A stretch of DNA of 64,000 nt from an uncultured bacterium. GTDB lineage: Bacteria > CSSED10-310 > CALFER01. A model generated the notes under the pieces. That model saw only the letters and a list, made by a program, of their open reading frames with translations. It had not been told where the DNA came from and searched no databases. Position 1 is the stretch's first letter. Each line of letters begins with the position of its first letter. Below, piece after piece: positions 16,124 to 25,904 of this stretch. Location: the NCBI GenBank assembly GCA_937951895.1, contig CALFER010000038.1, forward strand, positions 62,001-126,000, given 5' to 3'. A program made the translations under genes and the position numbers.

Positions 16124-18919
16124 ATGGATTCTTTTCGCTTCTTCATTCCCAGAGTGTGTTCTGCCCTGGTGCCGATCGTCGTCCTCCTGATCGCTTCACC
16201 CGCCATCGCTCAGATCGCCATCAACGAAGTCCTGTACGACCCGTCAGGCTCCGATACAGGATCAGAATACGTCGAAATCGTCAATACCTCCCCTTCCGCG
16301 ATCGATATCACCGGCTTCGAACTCAAGCTGGCCGACAGCAACTACTTCACCTTTCCTGCTTTTTCCATCCCCGGAAACGGCCGGATCCTCGTTCATAACA
16401 ATCTCGACGGCACGCACACTCCCACCGAGTTTTTCACGGGACCGCTCACAAACATGGGCAACACATCCGGCAGCGTCGCCTTGTTTTCCGGAGTGCATGC
16501 GACGACCAACATCGTCGATTTCATGCAGTACGGCACTTCCGGTCAGCAGTGGGAAAGCGCCGCCGTCGCGGCCACGATCTGGACGTCCGGCGATGCCATC
16601 GCGGATGCACCCGAAGGATTCTCGGTCAATCTGTACCCGGATTCCGTCGACACGAACTCGAGTTCCGACTGGTCGCAGTGCACACCCAGTCCCCTCGACC
16701 CCAACTGCGCACCTCCGACGGCGACACCGACGGCTCCACCCACCGCCACCCTGACCGCCACTCCCACATCGACCGAACCACCGTCACCGTCGGCAACACC
16801 GACCGTGACATCGACCGGAAATCCTCCCACACACACACCGACGCCCATTCCTTCTTCAACGTCCACGCCCACACTCTCCCCCAGCCCGACCCGAACCGCG
16901 ACACCCTCCCCGACACGGACGCCGACACCGACAAGAACCCCGACACCCACAGGAACCTCCCCGCCCACCCCGACTCCAACCTCGCCCCCTGTCGAATTTC
17001 CGGTTTCCATCAATGAAGTTTTTTATGACCCGGCCGGCACCGATACGGGTCTCGAGTGGATCGAACTGATCAATACAGGCGCGCTGCCTGTCGATCTGAC
17101 CGGATACGAACTGAAACCGGACGGAGCTCCTTACTATGTTTTCCCGTCGTTCATCCTCGGATCCGGATCGCGAGTCGCCGTTCATATCAATCTGTCGGGA
17201 ACGGATACGGAATCCGAGTTATTCACAGGTCCATCTTCGAACATGGGTAATACAGCCGGCAGCATCGTGCTGTTCACAGGTTCGGTTCATTCCGCCGACA
17301 CGATCCGGGATTTCATGCAGTATGGGGCAGGCGGGCAGAGTTGGGAGAGCACGGCGGTGAGTGCCGGTATCTGGACGGCGGGCGATACCGCCGCGGATAT
17401 CGAGGAAGGTCTCTCCTTGAATTTGGATCCGGACGGAAACGATACCGACAGCGCGTCGGATTGGTACGGTTGTGCACCGACACTGCTGACGGTGAACTGT
17501 GAATCATCCCCCCCGACATTCACTCCGACCACAGGACCGGGATCGCCGACCACGACGCCTCCCCCTTCGCCAACCTCGACCCCCAGCCTTCGTCTCGGCG
17601 TCGTCATCAACGAACTGTTCCCCGACCCGACAGGCAGCGATACCGGTTTTGAATTTGTCGAGCTTTACAACAACAGTTCCACGCCGGTCAATCTGACCGG
17701 ATACGATCTCAAAGCAGATGATGCCGCCTACTATACCTTCCCGGAATTCACGCTCGATCCGGATTCCTATGTCACGATTCACATCAACACGTCCGGGACG
17801 GACACCGAGACCGATCTGTACACCGGGGCATCCTCGAACATGGGCAATACGACAGGATTCATCGCCCTGTTCAATTCGACCACGCATGGCTCATCCACTC
17901 TCATCGATTACATCGAGTATGGTGCCGGTGGTCAGACATGGGAATCGAGTGCGGTTTCGGCCGGCATCTGGACGGAGGGCGATTTCGCCCAGGCAGCCGT
18001 CGAAGGGGAATCGATCAACCTTTGTCCGAACGGCCACGATGTCAATCTCGGATCAAACTGGCTGACCGATCTTCCGACGGCCGGGAACGCCAATACATGC
18101 TCAGCGCCGCCCCCCTCACCCACAGCCACACCGACCACGGGACCAACCTCGACACCAACGATCACACCGACGCCGCATCCGACGGTCGAACCGGTCATTC
18201 AGATGGCCGGCTTCGGATCGACCCATTACCGGATCGCCACAGGCGGTCGCATCCAGTTCATTGCATGGATCACTGATCCGGATCAGAACGTGGATGCAGT
18301 CGAGGTGTCCTATGCCGGATTACCGCTGTTCGAGTTAGAGGATGATGGCCAGCATGGGGATTTCGGGGCGGGTGATGGTCTGTACGGCTATCAGTTGGAA
18401 CTTTCACCGGCAGGATATGCTCCGGCAGGAACACCTCTCCGGCTGCTTTTCCGGATCGTCGCATCCGACCGGGACGGGTACGACAGCGTGCCCTGGCCGC
18501 TTCTTTCAGTCTCAGGCGGATCAGGGGGATTCGAGTCACCGGACATTCCATCCTGGTGGCTCAGCGCGTCCACACGGGCACCGGCGGCGCAAGCGGACGC
18601 ACCGGACATTTTCATGGCGGGATACCTGGATTCGCGTGTTTCGGCCGCGAGCGGCGGGACGCTGAAAATCGTCGCGGTGACCCAGGGGATTCATCCTGTC
18701 TCGTCGGTCGAGATCTTCATCAACGGGATCGCGACGGGAGTGTTTTTGCGGGACGACGGTATGAATGACGATTTCTCTCCCGGAGACGGTGTCTTCGGTT
18801 TGAGAATCCCTCTCTCGCCCGGCAGCCTGCCCGCCGGCGATTATCTGATCCAACTGCAGGCCGTCGATGTGACAGGCACTGCCAGTGATCTCTGGCCCTA
18901 TCTGACAACCGGCGACTGA
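16124..18919 (+). CDS. secreted protein with three lamin-tail domains and Thr/Pro linkers
   Basis: 931 residues. A signal peptide ends ASPAIA near residue 28. Three lamin-tail (LTD) beta-sandwich domains follow at about 29-195, 290-455 and 490-655; each begins INEVxYDPSGxDTG or a close variant and contains FTGPxxNMGNTxGS or a variant. Linkers are long Thr/Pro/Ser repeats, the largest at about 200-288, likely extended and possibly glycosylated. The last 260 residues hold two copies of another beta module containing DDGxxxDxxxGDGxxG. LTD domains of this sort occur in exported nucleases and surface proteins, but no nuclease domain is present here. Probably a cell-surface or matrix protein. Confidence 0.9.
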   Translation: MDSFRFFIPRVCSALVPIVVLLIASPAIAQIAINEVLYDPSGSDTGSEYVEIVNTSPSAIDITGFELKLADSNYFTFPAFSIPGNGRILVHNNLDGTHTPTEFFTGPLTNMGNTSGSVALFSGVHATTNIVDFMQYGTSGQQWESAAVAATIWTSGDAIADAPEGFSVNLYPDSVDTNSSSDWSQCTPSPLDPNCAPPTATPTAPPTATLTATPTSTEPPSPSATPTVTSTGNPPTHTPTPIPSSTSTPTLSPSPTRTATPSPTRTPTPTRTPTPTGTSPPTPTPTSPPVEFPVSINEVFYDPAGTDTGLEWIELINTGALPVDLTGYELKPDGAPYYVFPSFILGSGSRVAVHINLSGTDTESELFTGPSSNMGNTAGSIVLFTGSVHSADTIRDFMQYGAGGQSWESTAVSAGIWTAGDTAADIEEGLSLNLDPDGNDTDSASDWYGCAPTLLTVNCESSPPTFTPTTGPGSPTTTPPPSPTSTPSLRLGVVINELFPDPTGSDTGFEFVELYNNSSTPVNLTGYDLKADDAAYYTFPEFTLDPDSYVTIHINTSGTDTETDLYTGASSNMGNTTGFIALFNSTTHGSSTLIDYIEYGAGGQTWESSAVSAGIWTEGDFAQAAVEGESINLCPNGHDVNLGSNWLTDLPTAGNANTCSAPPPSPTATPTTGPTSTPTITPTPHPTVEPVIQMAGFGSTHYRIATGGRIQFIAWITDPDQNVDAVEVSYAGLPLFELEDDGQHGDFGAGDGLYGYQLELSPAGYAPAGTPLRLLFRIVASDRDGYDSVPWPLLSVSGGSGGFESPDIPSWWLSASTRAPAAQADAPDIFMAGYLDSRVSAASGGTLKIVAVTQGIHPVSSVEIFINGIATGVFLRDDGMNDDFSPGDGVFGLRIPLSPGSLPAGDYLIQLQAVDVTGTASDLWPYLTTGD
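16720..16990 (+). repeat. low-complexity Thr-Pro coding repeat
   Basis: DNA rich in ACA/ACC/CCG triplets encodes the TPTPT-type linker between the first two lamin-tail domains. Units vary in length, so this is a protein linker rather than a tandem DNA array. Confidence 0.85.
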
Positions 18920-18945
18920 TTCGATTCGCCCGGACCAGGAGACAT

Positions 18946-19251
18946 ATGATTTGCGAATTCACCGTTTCACCGATGGGATCTTCTGTATCTCTGAGCGCTC
19001 AGATTGCGACAATCATCGATCGGATCGACCGCAGTGGGCTTCCCTACCAGACACATGCGATGGGGACGATCGTCGAGGGTTCCTGGGATGACATCATGGC
19101 GTTGATCCGCCAGTGCCACGAACTGATTCTCGAGAACAACGAACGGGTCACGACGAGTATCCGAATCGACGACAGGAAGGGTTGTTCGGGACGACTCCAG
19201 GGGAAGATCGATTCCGTCGAACACCGACTTGGACGAAAGATCAGACGCTGA
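18946..19251 (+). CDS. MTH1187/YqgV family thiamine-binding protein
   Basis: 101 residues, the standard length of the MTH1187 (UPF0045) family of small ferredoxin-like proteins reported to bind thiamine or related pyrimidines. Recognisable elements are EFTVSPMG at the start, the TIVEGSWDDIMALI turn after HAMG, and RVTTSIRIDDRKG. AGGAG lies just upstream. The stop overlaps the ATG of the FAD/Fe-S oxidoreductase by one base (TGATG), so the two are coupled, though no metabolic link is obvious. Confidence 0.88.
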   Translation: MICEFTVSPMGSSVSLSAQIATIIDRIDRSGLPYQTHAMGTIVEGSWDDIMALIRQCHELILENNERVTTSIRIDDRKGCSGRLQGKIDSVEHRLGRKIRR

Positions 19252-22190
19252 TGTTCAAACCGAGTCACAGGCTGGAAAAGAAGCTGCTTCGAGCGTTCAA
19301 GGCACGAATCAAGGGAGATGCGCATTTCGATCCCTACACGTTAACCCAGTATTCGACCGCCGCCTGCAATTATCGCATCCGTCCGTTTGGTGTGGTCATG
19401 CCGAAGGATGGAGACGATGTTGCTGCAATTGTCGCCATTGCCCATGATTACGGGATTCCGATCACGGCGCGAGGCGCAGGAGTCGGTCTCACCGGATCCG
19501 CTCTCGGGCAGGGGTTGATTGTCGATTTTTCGCGATATATGCATCGAATTCTTTCGATCGATGCCGATCACCACCGCATCATCGTCGAACCCGGAATCGT
19601 GTTGAACGATCTGCAACGGGCCGTCAGCCGTCATGGTCTGTATTTCCCGCCCGATCCATCGAGTCATCAGTATTGCACAATCGGCGGAATGGTCGCGAAC
19701 AACGCAGCAGGTGCGCACTCGCTGAAATACGGATCGACCCGTCAGCACATCGAATCCCTGACAGCGGTTCTGGCGTCCGGACGCGAGTACCGGATCTCCC
19801 GGGACATGAAGGAAACCGTCGGCTCAGACAGCGAACTCGACCGGTTGATTCCGAGCATCCGGGAGATTCTGACCCGGCATGATCAAGACCTGATCACGCA
19901 CCTTCCCCAGACGACAAAAAATGCGAGTGGGTATCTGATCGGTGATGTGCTGCACCCGGACGGCGGATTGGACCTGGCCGGGCTGCTCGCGGCATCCGAA
20001 GGCACACTGGCGTTGTATACGGGAATCGAGCTGAGACTCAGCCCCAAACCCCTGTACGACGGTCTCTGCCTCCTTTTTTTCAATTCTCTGGAAGCCGCCT
20101 GCCAGTCGGTTCTCGACGTCCGCCCCTTGCAGCCCAGCATGCTGGAAATCATGGAAGACACCTTCATCCGGCTTGTCAGAAAAAGCGCGTTCGAGGTGGG
20201 CGTTCCATTCCCTCAGAATCTCAAAGCCATGTTGCTCGTGGAGTTCGACGGAGATGATCCGGATCGGATCTCGGAGCAACTCGACACTCTCGAACGCATG
20301 TTCTGCGGCCCGGGAAAACCGGCAATCAGTTCGAGGCGGGCGACCCATGGGGACGAAAAAGAGAAGTTGCTGAAGGTTCGGAATGCCGCAAGCCCGATTC
20401 TGAATCGGACACCGTATCCGCTCAAACCGATCCGTTTCATCGAAGATGGCACGGTGCCTGTCGAGCATCTTCCCGCTTACATTCCGGGGCTGCATGATAT
20501 CTTCAGGAAAAACGACGTGACCGGTGTCATTTTCGGGCATGCCGGAGACGGTAATATTCATGTGAATCCGTTTTTCGACATGAGCGACCCTGAGTTTGAA
20601 CTCCGTATGGAGCGTATCGCGGCATCCGTCGCGGATCTCATCCTCGAGTTTCGAGGGAGTCTGAGTGGTGAACATGGGGATGGACTGCTGCGTACGCCCT
20701 ATCTCAGGAAGATGATGGGGCCTGCGTATGAGGCATTCATCGAGATAAAAAAGGCATTTGATCCGGATGGCATACTGAATCCCGGAAAAATCGTCGGGGC
20801 CGATGGTCAAACCATCACCGACAGCATGAAACTCCTCGAATCACGCTGCTATTCGACCGCTTTTTCGGATCTCACCCGGGAAACCGTCCTGGCTCATCTG
20901 TTCAGGTGCAGCGGCTGCGGTGCGTGCCGATCCTATTGTCCGGTGTTCCTGGCCACGCAGAACGAGCAGGCTTCACCACGCGCGAAAGTCAACCTGCTCC
21001 AGAAAATCCTTCTCGAGCCCCGAATAGACAAGTATTGGGGAATCGGCCCGGATGAGAACGAAATTTTCAATTTATGTGTCGGCTGTGAGAATTGCCTGAC
21101 GGAATGCCCTTCAGGTGTCGACGTGGCTTATCTCGTGCGTCAGGCCAAACACAATCACATTCGGAACTGGGGCATTCCGGTGCCGGAAAAGTGGATGGCG
21201 TCTACGCGGGCAATCGCAGCATCGGGTGCGGTGTTTCCGGATCTGACCAACCGTCTCCTTTCTTCGCCCCTGTTTCGCAGGACACTCGATGTTGTAGCCG
21301 GGATCGATGCCCGTCGAGGGCTTCCGGCATTCGCTCAGCATCCGCTGGAAACAGTTCATTCCAGTTACCCCGATTCACCTCCGGCCAACGGTGGCCGGGT
21401 CGTATATTTCCCGGGTTGTTTCGCGATTTATAACGATCCGGAAGGGGAAGGCGCCGCCATTCTGTCGCTGATGATGCACCATGATGTTCTTCCGCTGATT
21501 CCGCGAACGGAGTGTTGCGGGATTGCGCGGATCGAGATCGGGGATATGGATGCGGTTCGCGGGGATGCGGTTCGAAACGTCGAAATTCTTTCCGAGTATG
21601 TGCAGGGCGGGTATCGAATCATCACGGGGTCGCCGAGTTGTGCGATGGCTTTGAAGCATCATTATCCCGAGATTTTGGATTCACCGGAATCCAGAGCGGT
21701 CGGTGACGCGGTTCGGGATCTGCACGAGTGGTTGGAGGATTTGATCCGGAACGGTCTCTTCGACATGTCGCTCAAGCCGTTGTCATACCGTGTTGCCGTT
21801 CATCAACCGTGCCACCTGCGCGCTCAGAAGATCGGTCGGTTACCCGGGAAACTGCTCAGAATGATACCCGGATTGGATCTGATCGATCTCTCTCCGCGCT
21901 GCTGCGGAATCTCAGGCACCTATGGGATGAAATCGCATCGATTCGACATGTCGATGCGGATCGGGCAATCGCTTTTCATAGAAATCCGCCGAGCGGCACC
22001 GGATCTGGTTGTGAGTTCATGCGGAACGTGCAGACTCCAGATCGAGCAGGCGACGGGGATTCCGACCCTTCATCCTGCGGCATTGTTCGCAGAATCGCTG
22101 AACCTGATCGTTGTTCCCCGCAGACTCAGATTATTGTGCGGATCGGCGCACGACGGCGGGGTCACCGAGATGCGCATGGCGCGTGAATGA
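19251..22190 (+). CDS. FAD-linked oxidase/iron-sulfur/CCG-domain oxidoreductase (fused GlcD-GlcF type)
   Basis: 979 residues. The N-terminal PCMH-type FAD domain has PITARGAGVGLTGSALG and IGGMVANNAAGAHSLKYG. FAD-oxidase C-terminal domain follows to about 520 with GHAGDGNIHVNPFF and SGEHGDG. Two 4Fe-4S motifs lie near 550-630, CSGCGACRSYCPVF and CVGCENCLTECPSGV. The C-terminal third carries two CCG domains with TECCGIARIE, SPRCCGISG and SCGTCRLQ. This layout matches fused D-lactate or glycolate dehydrogenases that feed electrons from a 2-hydroxy acid to quinone at the membrane. Substrate is not determined by sequence alone. Confidence 0.92.
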   Translation: MFKPSHRLEKKLLRAFKARIKGDAHFDPYTLTQYSTAACNYRIRPFGVVMPKDGDDVAAIVAIAHDYGIPITARGAGVGLTGSALGQGLIVDFSRYMHRILSIDADHHRIIVEPGIVLNDLQRAVSRHGLYFPPDPSSHQYCTIGGMVANNAAGAHSLKYGSTRQHIESLTAVLASGREYRISRDMKETVGSDSELDRLIPSIREILTRHDQDLITHLPQTTKNASGYLIGDVLHPDGGLDLAGLLAASEGTLALYTGIELRLSPKPLYDGLCLLFFNSLEAACQSVLDVRPLQPSMLEIMEDTFIRLVRKSAFEVGVPFPQNLKAMLLVEFDGDDPDRISEQLDTLERMFCGPGKPAISSRRATHGDEKEKLLKVRNAASPILNRTPYPLKPIRFIEDGTVPVEHLPAYIPGLHDIFRKNDVTGVIFGHAGDGNIHVNPFFDMSDPEFELRMERIAASVADLILEFRGSLSGEHGDGLLRTPYLRKMMGPAYEAFIEIKKAFDPDGILNPGKIVGADGQTITDSMKLLESRCYSTAFSDLTRETVLAHLFRCSGCGACRSYCPVFLATQNEQASPRAKVNLLQKILLEPRIDKYWGIGPDENEIFNLCVGCENCLTECPSGVDVAYLVRQAKHNHIRNWGIPVPEKWMASTRAIAASGAVFPDLTNRLLSSPLFRRTLDVVAGIDARRGLPAFAQHPLETVHSSYPDSPPANGGRVVYFPGCFAIYNDPEGEGAAILSLMMHHDVLPLIPRTECCGIARIEIGDMDAVRGDAVRNVEILSEYVQGGYRIITGSPSCAMALKHHYPEILDSPESRAVGDAVRDLHEWLEDLIRNGLFDMSLKPLSYRVAVHQPCHLRAQKIGRLPGKLLRMIPGLDLIDLSPRCCGISGTYGMKSHRFDMSMRIGQSLFIEIRRAAPDLVVSSCGTCRLQIEQATGIPTLHPAALFAESLNLIVVPRRLRLLCGSAHDGGVTEMRMARE

Positions 22191-22224
22191 TCCTTTTAAG
22201 CGATTATTGGCGGATTCCATCATC

Positions 22225-22253
22225 TTGCCGTTGTGCGAGGTCTGGTGTAGGAT
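22225..22253 (+). promoter_or_regulatory. possible promoter of the FHA gene
   Basis: TTGCCG (22225-22230), 17 bp spacer, TAGGAT (22248-22253), about 33 bp before the GTG start. The boxes are imperfect. Confidence 0.4.
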
Positions 22254-22286
22254 ACGCCTGATCGATTTCCTTGGGGGGATTTGATT

Positions 22287-23021
22287 GTGAGCCGAAAGGG
22301 AACGGAGACAAGTTTTTTTCTGGTCAGTCACCAGGCCAAGACCATTCGCTTGAACAAGCAGCAACCGACAACGATCGGAAGGGAAAAATACAACGACGTT
22401 GTGCTCAATGACCTGCTCGTGTCACGCCAACACGCCGTGATCCGATGGGAAAAAGATCATTTTCTCCTGAAAGACCTCAAAAGCCGCAACGGTACCTACC
22501 TCAACAATGATCGGATCGAACAGGAAAAGCTTCAGGACGGGGATCTGCTGAAGATCGGAGCATACGAGTTTTACGTCAGGGCCGCGACGCCGATGGATGT
22601 CGAGAAGCATTTATTGCAGGAACGGGTTCGGATGGCGAGTCAGGAGACGATGGTTGATGCGGATCTCGGAATCCGCTTCAGTGATTCTGGTTTCTCCGGT
22701 ACACTCTCCAGCCTCGCTCTTCTGGAAGTCATTCAGACGTTGAATCAATGTCTGAAAACGGGTGTGCTTACGATTGTCGGAGATGCCGCGGTCGGGATGG
22801 GGCATGTCTATTTTGAGGATGGAGAAATCGTCCATGCTCAGGTGGGGAACGAGGATGCCTTTTCGGCCCTGATGGTGTTGATGTATCTCACCGATGGACA
22901 ATTCGAATTTCAGAATGATGTCCCCAGTCCCGTGAAGACGATCAATCAACCAACCATGGGTATTCTGCTCGAAGCCTGTCGCCGAAAAGACGAAGCGCAC
23001 CGGGAAAACACCCGATCCTGA
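22287..23021 (+). CDS. FHA domain plus DUF4388 (PatA-like) protein
   Basis: 244 residues from GTG at 22287, eight bases after a GGGGGGAT ribosome site; a TTG six bases upstream is too close to it. The FHA domain (about 10-100) has the phosphothreonine-binding set GREKYNDVVL, SRQHAVI and SRNGTYLNN. The C-terminal half is a DUF4388 domain (GTLSSLALLEVIQTLNQ..., then GHVYFEDGEIVHA). FHA proteins read Ser/Thr kinase output, and a TPR-kinase gene lies convergent 19 bp downstream. It is a natural candidate partner for either kinase here. Confidence 0.9.
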   Translation: MSRKGTETSFFLVSHQAKTIRLNKQQPTTIGREKYNDVVLNDLLVSRQHAVIRWEKDHFLLKDLKSRNGTYLNNDRIEQEKLQDGDLLKIGAYEFYVRAATPMDVEKHLLQERVRMASQETMVDADLGIRFSDSGFSGTLSSLALLEVIQTLNQCLKTGVLTIVGDAAVGMGHVYFEDGEIVHAQVGNEDAFSALMVLMYLTDGQFEFQNDVPSPVKTINQPTMGILLEACRRKDEAHRENTRS

Positions 23022-23040
23022 ACCACATGTAATCCGGGTA

Positions 23041-25305
23041 TCAGTCGTCTTCTTCGTTATCCGAGTGGAGCATCAGGTCGGCCAGACCACATGTTGCCAA
23101 CTGACGCTCGATTTCCTGAACGGTTTCATAGCGATCATCGGGACCCTTTTCGAGACATTTCATGATGAGATCGTTCATCCATCGCGGGAGATCCGGTTGG
23201 CGTTCGATGGGTGGGATCGGTTCTGTTTCGACCTGATCCACCAGGACTTTGAACGAATCGGGGCTCGTGAAGGGCGGTGATCCGACACATGCTTCGTACA
23301 GAATCGTTCCGAGCGAATAGATATCGCTGCGTGTATCGGTCGATTCCCCCTTTGCCTGCTCGGGACTCATGTATTCAGGTGTCCCGACGACAAAGTCCGA
23401 ATCGCTGTCTTTGGTGAGTCCCATGACCATCGCGATCCCGAAGTCCACGAGTTTGACGATGCCGGCATCGTTGATCAGGATATTCTGAGGTTTGATGTCG
23501 CGATGGACGATACCCAGGCGGTGAGCGGCCCAGAGGCCGGCGCAGACCTGCGTCATGACCTGGATGACGGTGTCGATATCGAAGGTTTTTTCGGTGCGGA
23601 TCATCGCCTTCAGATCCCGGCTCGGGAAGAACTCCATCGAGATATACAGAAGGTTGTTCACCTTTTCAAAATCGTACAGTTGCACGACATTGTCGTGATG
23701 GACTTTGCGTGCGAGATTGACTTCCTGTTTGAATCGGTGAATCATTTCAGAATCGTTTGCGTATTTGGGCTTGAGGACTTTGAGAGCGACTTCGTTGGAC
23801 AGTTCCTGGTCGAATGCCCGATACACGACGCCCATTCCGCCTGCCCCGACCCGCTCACGAATGACGTACCGTTCCGCCACGATCGATCCCGCCGCGAACT
23901 GATGCGGGAACGTGGTCGTCGGGCGCGTCCTGCCGTCCCTTGCAACGTGTGCGAGTTGGGAGAGTTTGGTCCTGACCTGTCGATAGCCCAGATCGAACGC
24001 CGAAATTCTCTCGAAGATCTTCACCGCGCGTTCCGGTTGTCCCCGGGATTCGAATCCACATCCCAGTTCGTAATACACATCGATGTTATCAGCTGAGACT
24101 TCCTCTTCGAGGAGGTATTTCAGGTAGTTATCGTATCCGAGATCAAAATTGCCGCGGCGGAGAAACGCCTGGCCGAGCAGATTGCGAATAGGGACCGTGC
24201 GACTTCCTTGTGACCAGGCATTTTGCAGAACCTGGATAGCCAGATCGAGGTTATTGAGCTGGAGATACAACTGGCCGGCTTTATAGGGTTCGTTCGCCAA
24301 TGCGTACAGATCGGCAGCTTTATCGTATTCACCCAGTTGTTCGCGAAGTTCCGCCGCCTGGTTGGTGTCGCCGAGTTGTTCGGAGAGAACCGCGGCATCG
24401 AGCAGGCGCCCGGCGCGCAGGAACATCTCGGCTGCTTTTCGCGGTCGATCCGTCAACCGATACATCTCCCCCGCTTTGGCAAACTCGCCCGATAGTTCGT
24501 ACGCCTCCGCCGCGATCTTGAATTCGCCGCTGTCATCCGCCAGAACAGCCGCTTTCGAGAATTCGTTTTCCGACAGTAACTTCTGGATCTGCAGGAAACG
24601 GGCTTTGTTGATTTCCCCCAGTTCATTGTAAATCGAAGCCGCTTCTTCCCACCGGTTGACGGATTCGAGATACCGAGCGGCTTGCGCCAGATCACCGACA
24701 ATCCGTGAGACGCGGACAGCTTCGTCGATCTCACCGGCCCTGAAAAACAATTCCGCCGCTGTCTGATACTTCCTCAGTTGCTCATAAGCTCGGGCACACT
24801 GGACCGCAAGATCCTGTTTGATCAGACGTCCCGAGGCATCCGTTTTGTTCTCGTAATAGGGATTCTCGAGGATGCGCTCAAAACAGGCGATCACTTTGCC
24901 ATACATCCCTCGTTCAAAGTAGAGTCGTCCCGCCCGGATGTAATCCTGAGCTTCTTCGAGCATGGTCGCCGCATCGGAAGTAGCATCCGCAAGCATGTAC
25001 ATTTCAGCCGCAAGAAGTGGAATGCCGGCTTCCTTGTACATCATTCCCGCCTGATAGTAGTCCTTGATCTCCTTGAACATCTCGGCGGATTTAGCATACT
25101 GCCCCGCTTTGGCGAAATGCCGTGCCGCTTCCTTGTTGCGACCGAGCCATTCGAGGAGCGGGGCGGAGCGATGATACGCGCGGACCTTGAGATACATATC
25201 GAGAGCTTTTTCAAATTCACCGGCCGCCCGGAACAAATCACCGGCATCCAGATATTCTCCGCGCTGTGCCAGTTTCTGAGCTTCCTTGATGTTTCCGTGC
25301 GCCAT
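23041..25305 (-). CDS. TPR-repeat protein with C-terminal Ser/Thr kinase
   Basis: 754 residues. Residues 1-430 are about a dozen TPR-like helical pairs of unusually regular form, with units like AGEFEKALDMYLKVRAY, AGQYAKSAEMFKEIKDY and SGEFAKAGEMYRLTDR. The kinase domain occupies about 465-740 with VGAGGMGVVYRA, VALKVL, HRDIKPQNILI and DFGIAM, then TPEYMSPEQAKG. All catalytic residues are present. TPRs normally follow the kinase in such proteins; here they precede it. There is no transmembrane segment, so it is probably cytosolic. A consensus promoter lies just upstream. Confidence 0.93.
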   Translation of the reverse strand: MAHGNIKEAQKLAQRGEYLDAGDLFRAAGEFEKALDMYLKVRAYHRSAPLLEWLGRNKEAARHFAKAGQYAKSAEMFKEIKDYYQAGMMYKEAGIPLLAAEMYMLADATSDAATMLEEAQDYIRAGRLYFERGMYGKVIACFERILENPYYENKTDASGRLIKQDLAVQCARAYEQLRKYQTAAELFFRAGEIDEAVRVSRIVGDLAQAARYLESVNRWEEAASIYNELGEINKARFLQIQKLLSENEFSKAAVLADDSGEFKIAAEAYELSGEFAKAGEMYRLTDRPRKAAEMFLRAGRLLDAAVLSEQLGDTNQAAELREQLGEYDKAADLYALANEPYKAGQLYLQLNNLDLAIQVLQNAWSQGSRTVPIRNLLGQAFLRRGNFDLGYDNYLKYLLEEEVSADNIDVYYELGCGFESRGQPERAVKIFERISAFDLGYRQVRTKLSQLAHVARDGRTRPTTTFPHQFAAGSIVAERYVIRERVGAGGMGVVYRAFDQELSNEVALKVLKPKYANDSEMIHRFKQEVNLARKVHHDNVVQLYDFEKVNNLLYISMEFFPSRDLKAMIRTEKTFDIDTVIQVMTQVCAGLWAAHRLGIVHRDIKPQNILINDAGIVKLVDFGIAMVMGLTKDSDSDFVVGTPEYMSPEQAKGESTDTRSDIYSLGTILYEACVGSPPFTSPDSFKVLVDQVETEPIPPIERQPDLPRWMNDLIMKCLEKGPDDRYETVQEIERQLATCGLADLMLHSDNEEDD

Positions 25306-25323
25306 AAACTCCCCAACTGCTTG

Positions 25324-25351
25324 AGTATAGGCGTTTGGTGCGAGACGTCAA
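25324..25351 (-). promoter_or_regulatory. promoter of the TPR-kinase gene
   Basis: Minus-strand TTGACG (25346-25351), 16 bp spacer, TATACT (25324-25329). Transcription would begin about 12 bases before the start codon, leaving room for a GGGGAG ribosome site. Confidence 0.65.
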
Positions 25352-25519
25352 GATGCAGATACCCGATCCACGTCTGATCACACATCTCGGGTGCAGCCAT
25401 CTTCCGGACTATTTTTTTTCCGCACTGGAATTTTCCATCAATTTGACGGAAAATCCAGCTGGGGGCATGGGATTCACGATCCGAGCGGCCGGCCGGAGAT
25501 CCGGAGACAGGAGCGGCAC

Positions 25520-25903
25520 ATGGAGAATCTGATGAAGCTATTGAACATCCAGGAGGGGAAAACAATCGAGGAACGCCGGGAAATCGAGCGCAAGCAGCTG
25601 ACGAAGCCGATATCGGTCACGTTCAGCATCGAGCACGAAGGCGAGATCACGGATATCACCAGCGAGGGAATCGGGATCAAATTTCATCCGCTCGGTACAG
25701 AAGCATTGAATGTCGGGCGGAGAGTTCGACTGCATCTGAACATGAATGACCGGATCGTCAGTCTCCATGGGGAAATCCGCCGGATCAGCGAGAAATTCGG
25801 ACACATCATTCTGGGCTTGGCTTATGACCGTGACGATGTCGCCACGTTCAATCTGAGCCCATCCGACAAGACCGACCAGGATTCAGAGTCCCGGGATCGG
25901 TGA
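25520..25903 (+). CDS. PilZ domain protein
   Basis: 127 residues from the ATG at 25520 with AGGAG seven bases upstream. The pattern RREIERKQL near residue 20 and DITSEGIGI near residue 45 corresponds to the RxxxR and D/NxSxxG motifs that bind cyclic-di-GMP, although the spacing arginines are not a perfect match. The rest is a beta-barrel-like stretch. A stand-alone PilZ protein is usually an effector of c-di-GMP signalling. It converges with the propeller-like protein gene with one base between stops. Confidence 0.78.
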   Translation: MENLMKLLNIQEGKTIEERREIERKQLTKPISVTFSIEHEGEITDITSEGIGIKFHPLGTEALNVGRRVRLHLNMNDRIVSLHGEIRRISEKFGHIILGLAYDRDDVATFNLSPSDKTDQDSESRDR

Positions 25904-25904
25904 T

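Noticed and set aside
16720..16990. Repeat-rich DNA that could suggest a CRISPR array
   Set aside because: Units are irregular triplet-based Thr/Pro codons in frame, with no conserved direct repeat or spacers.
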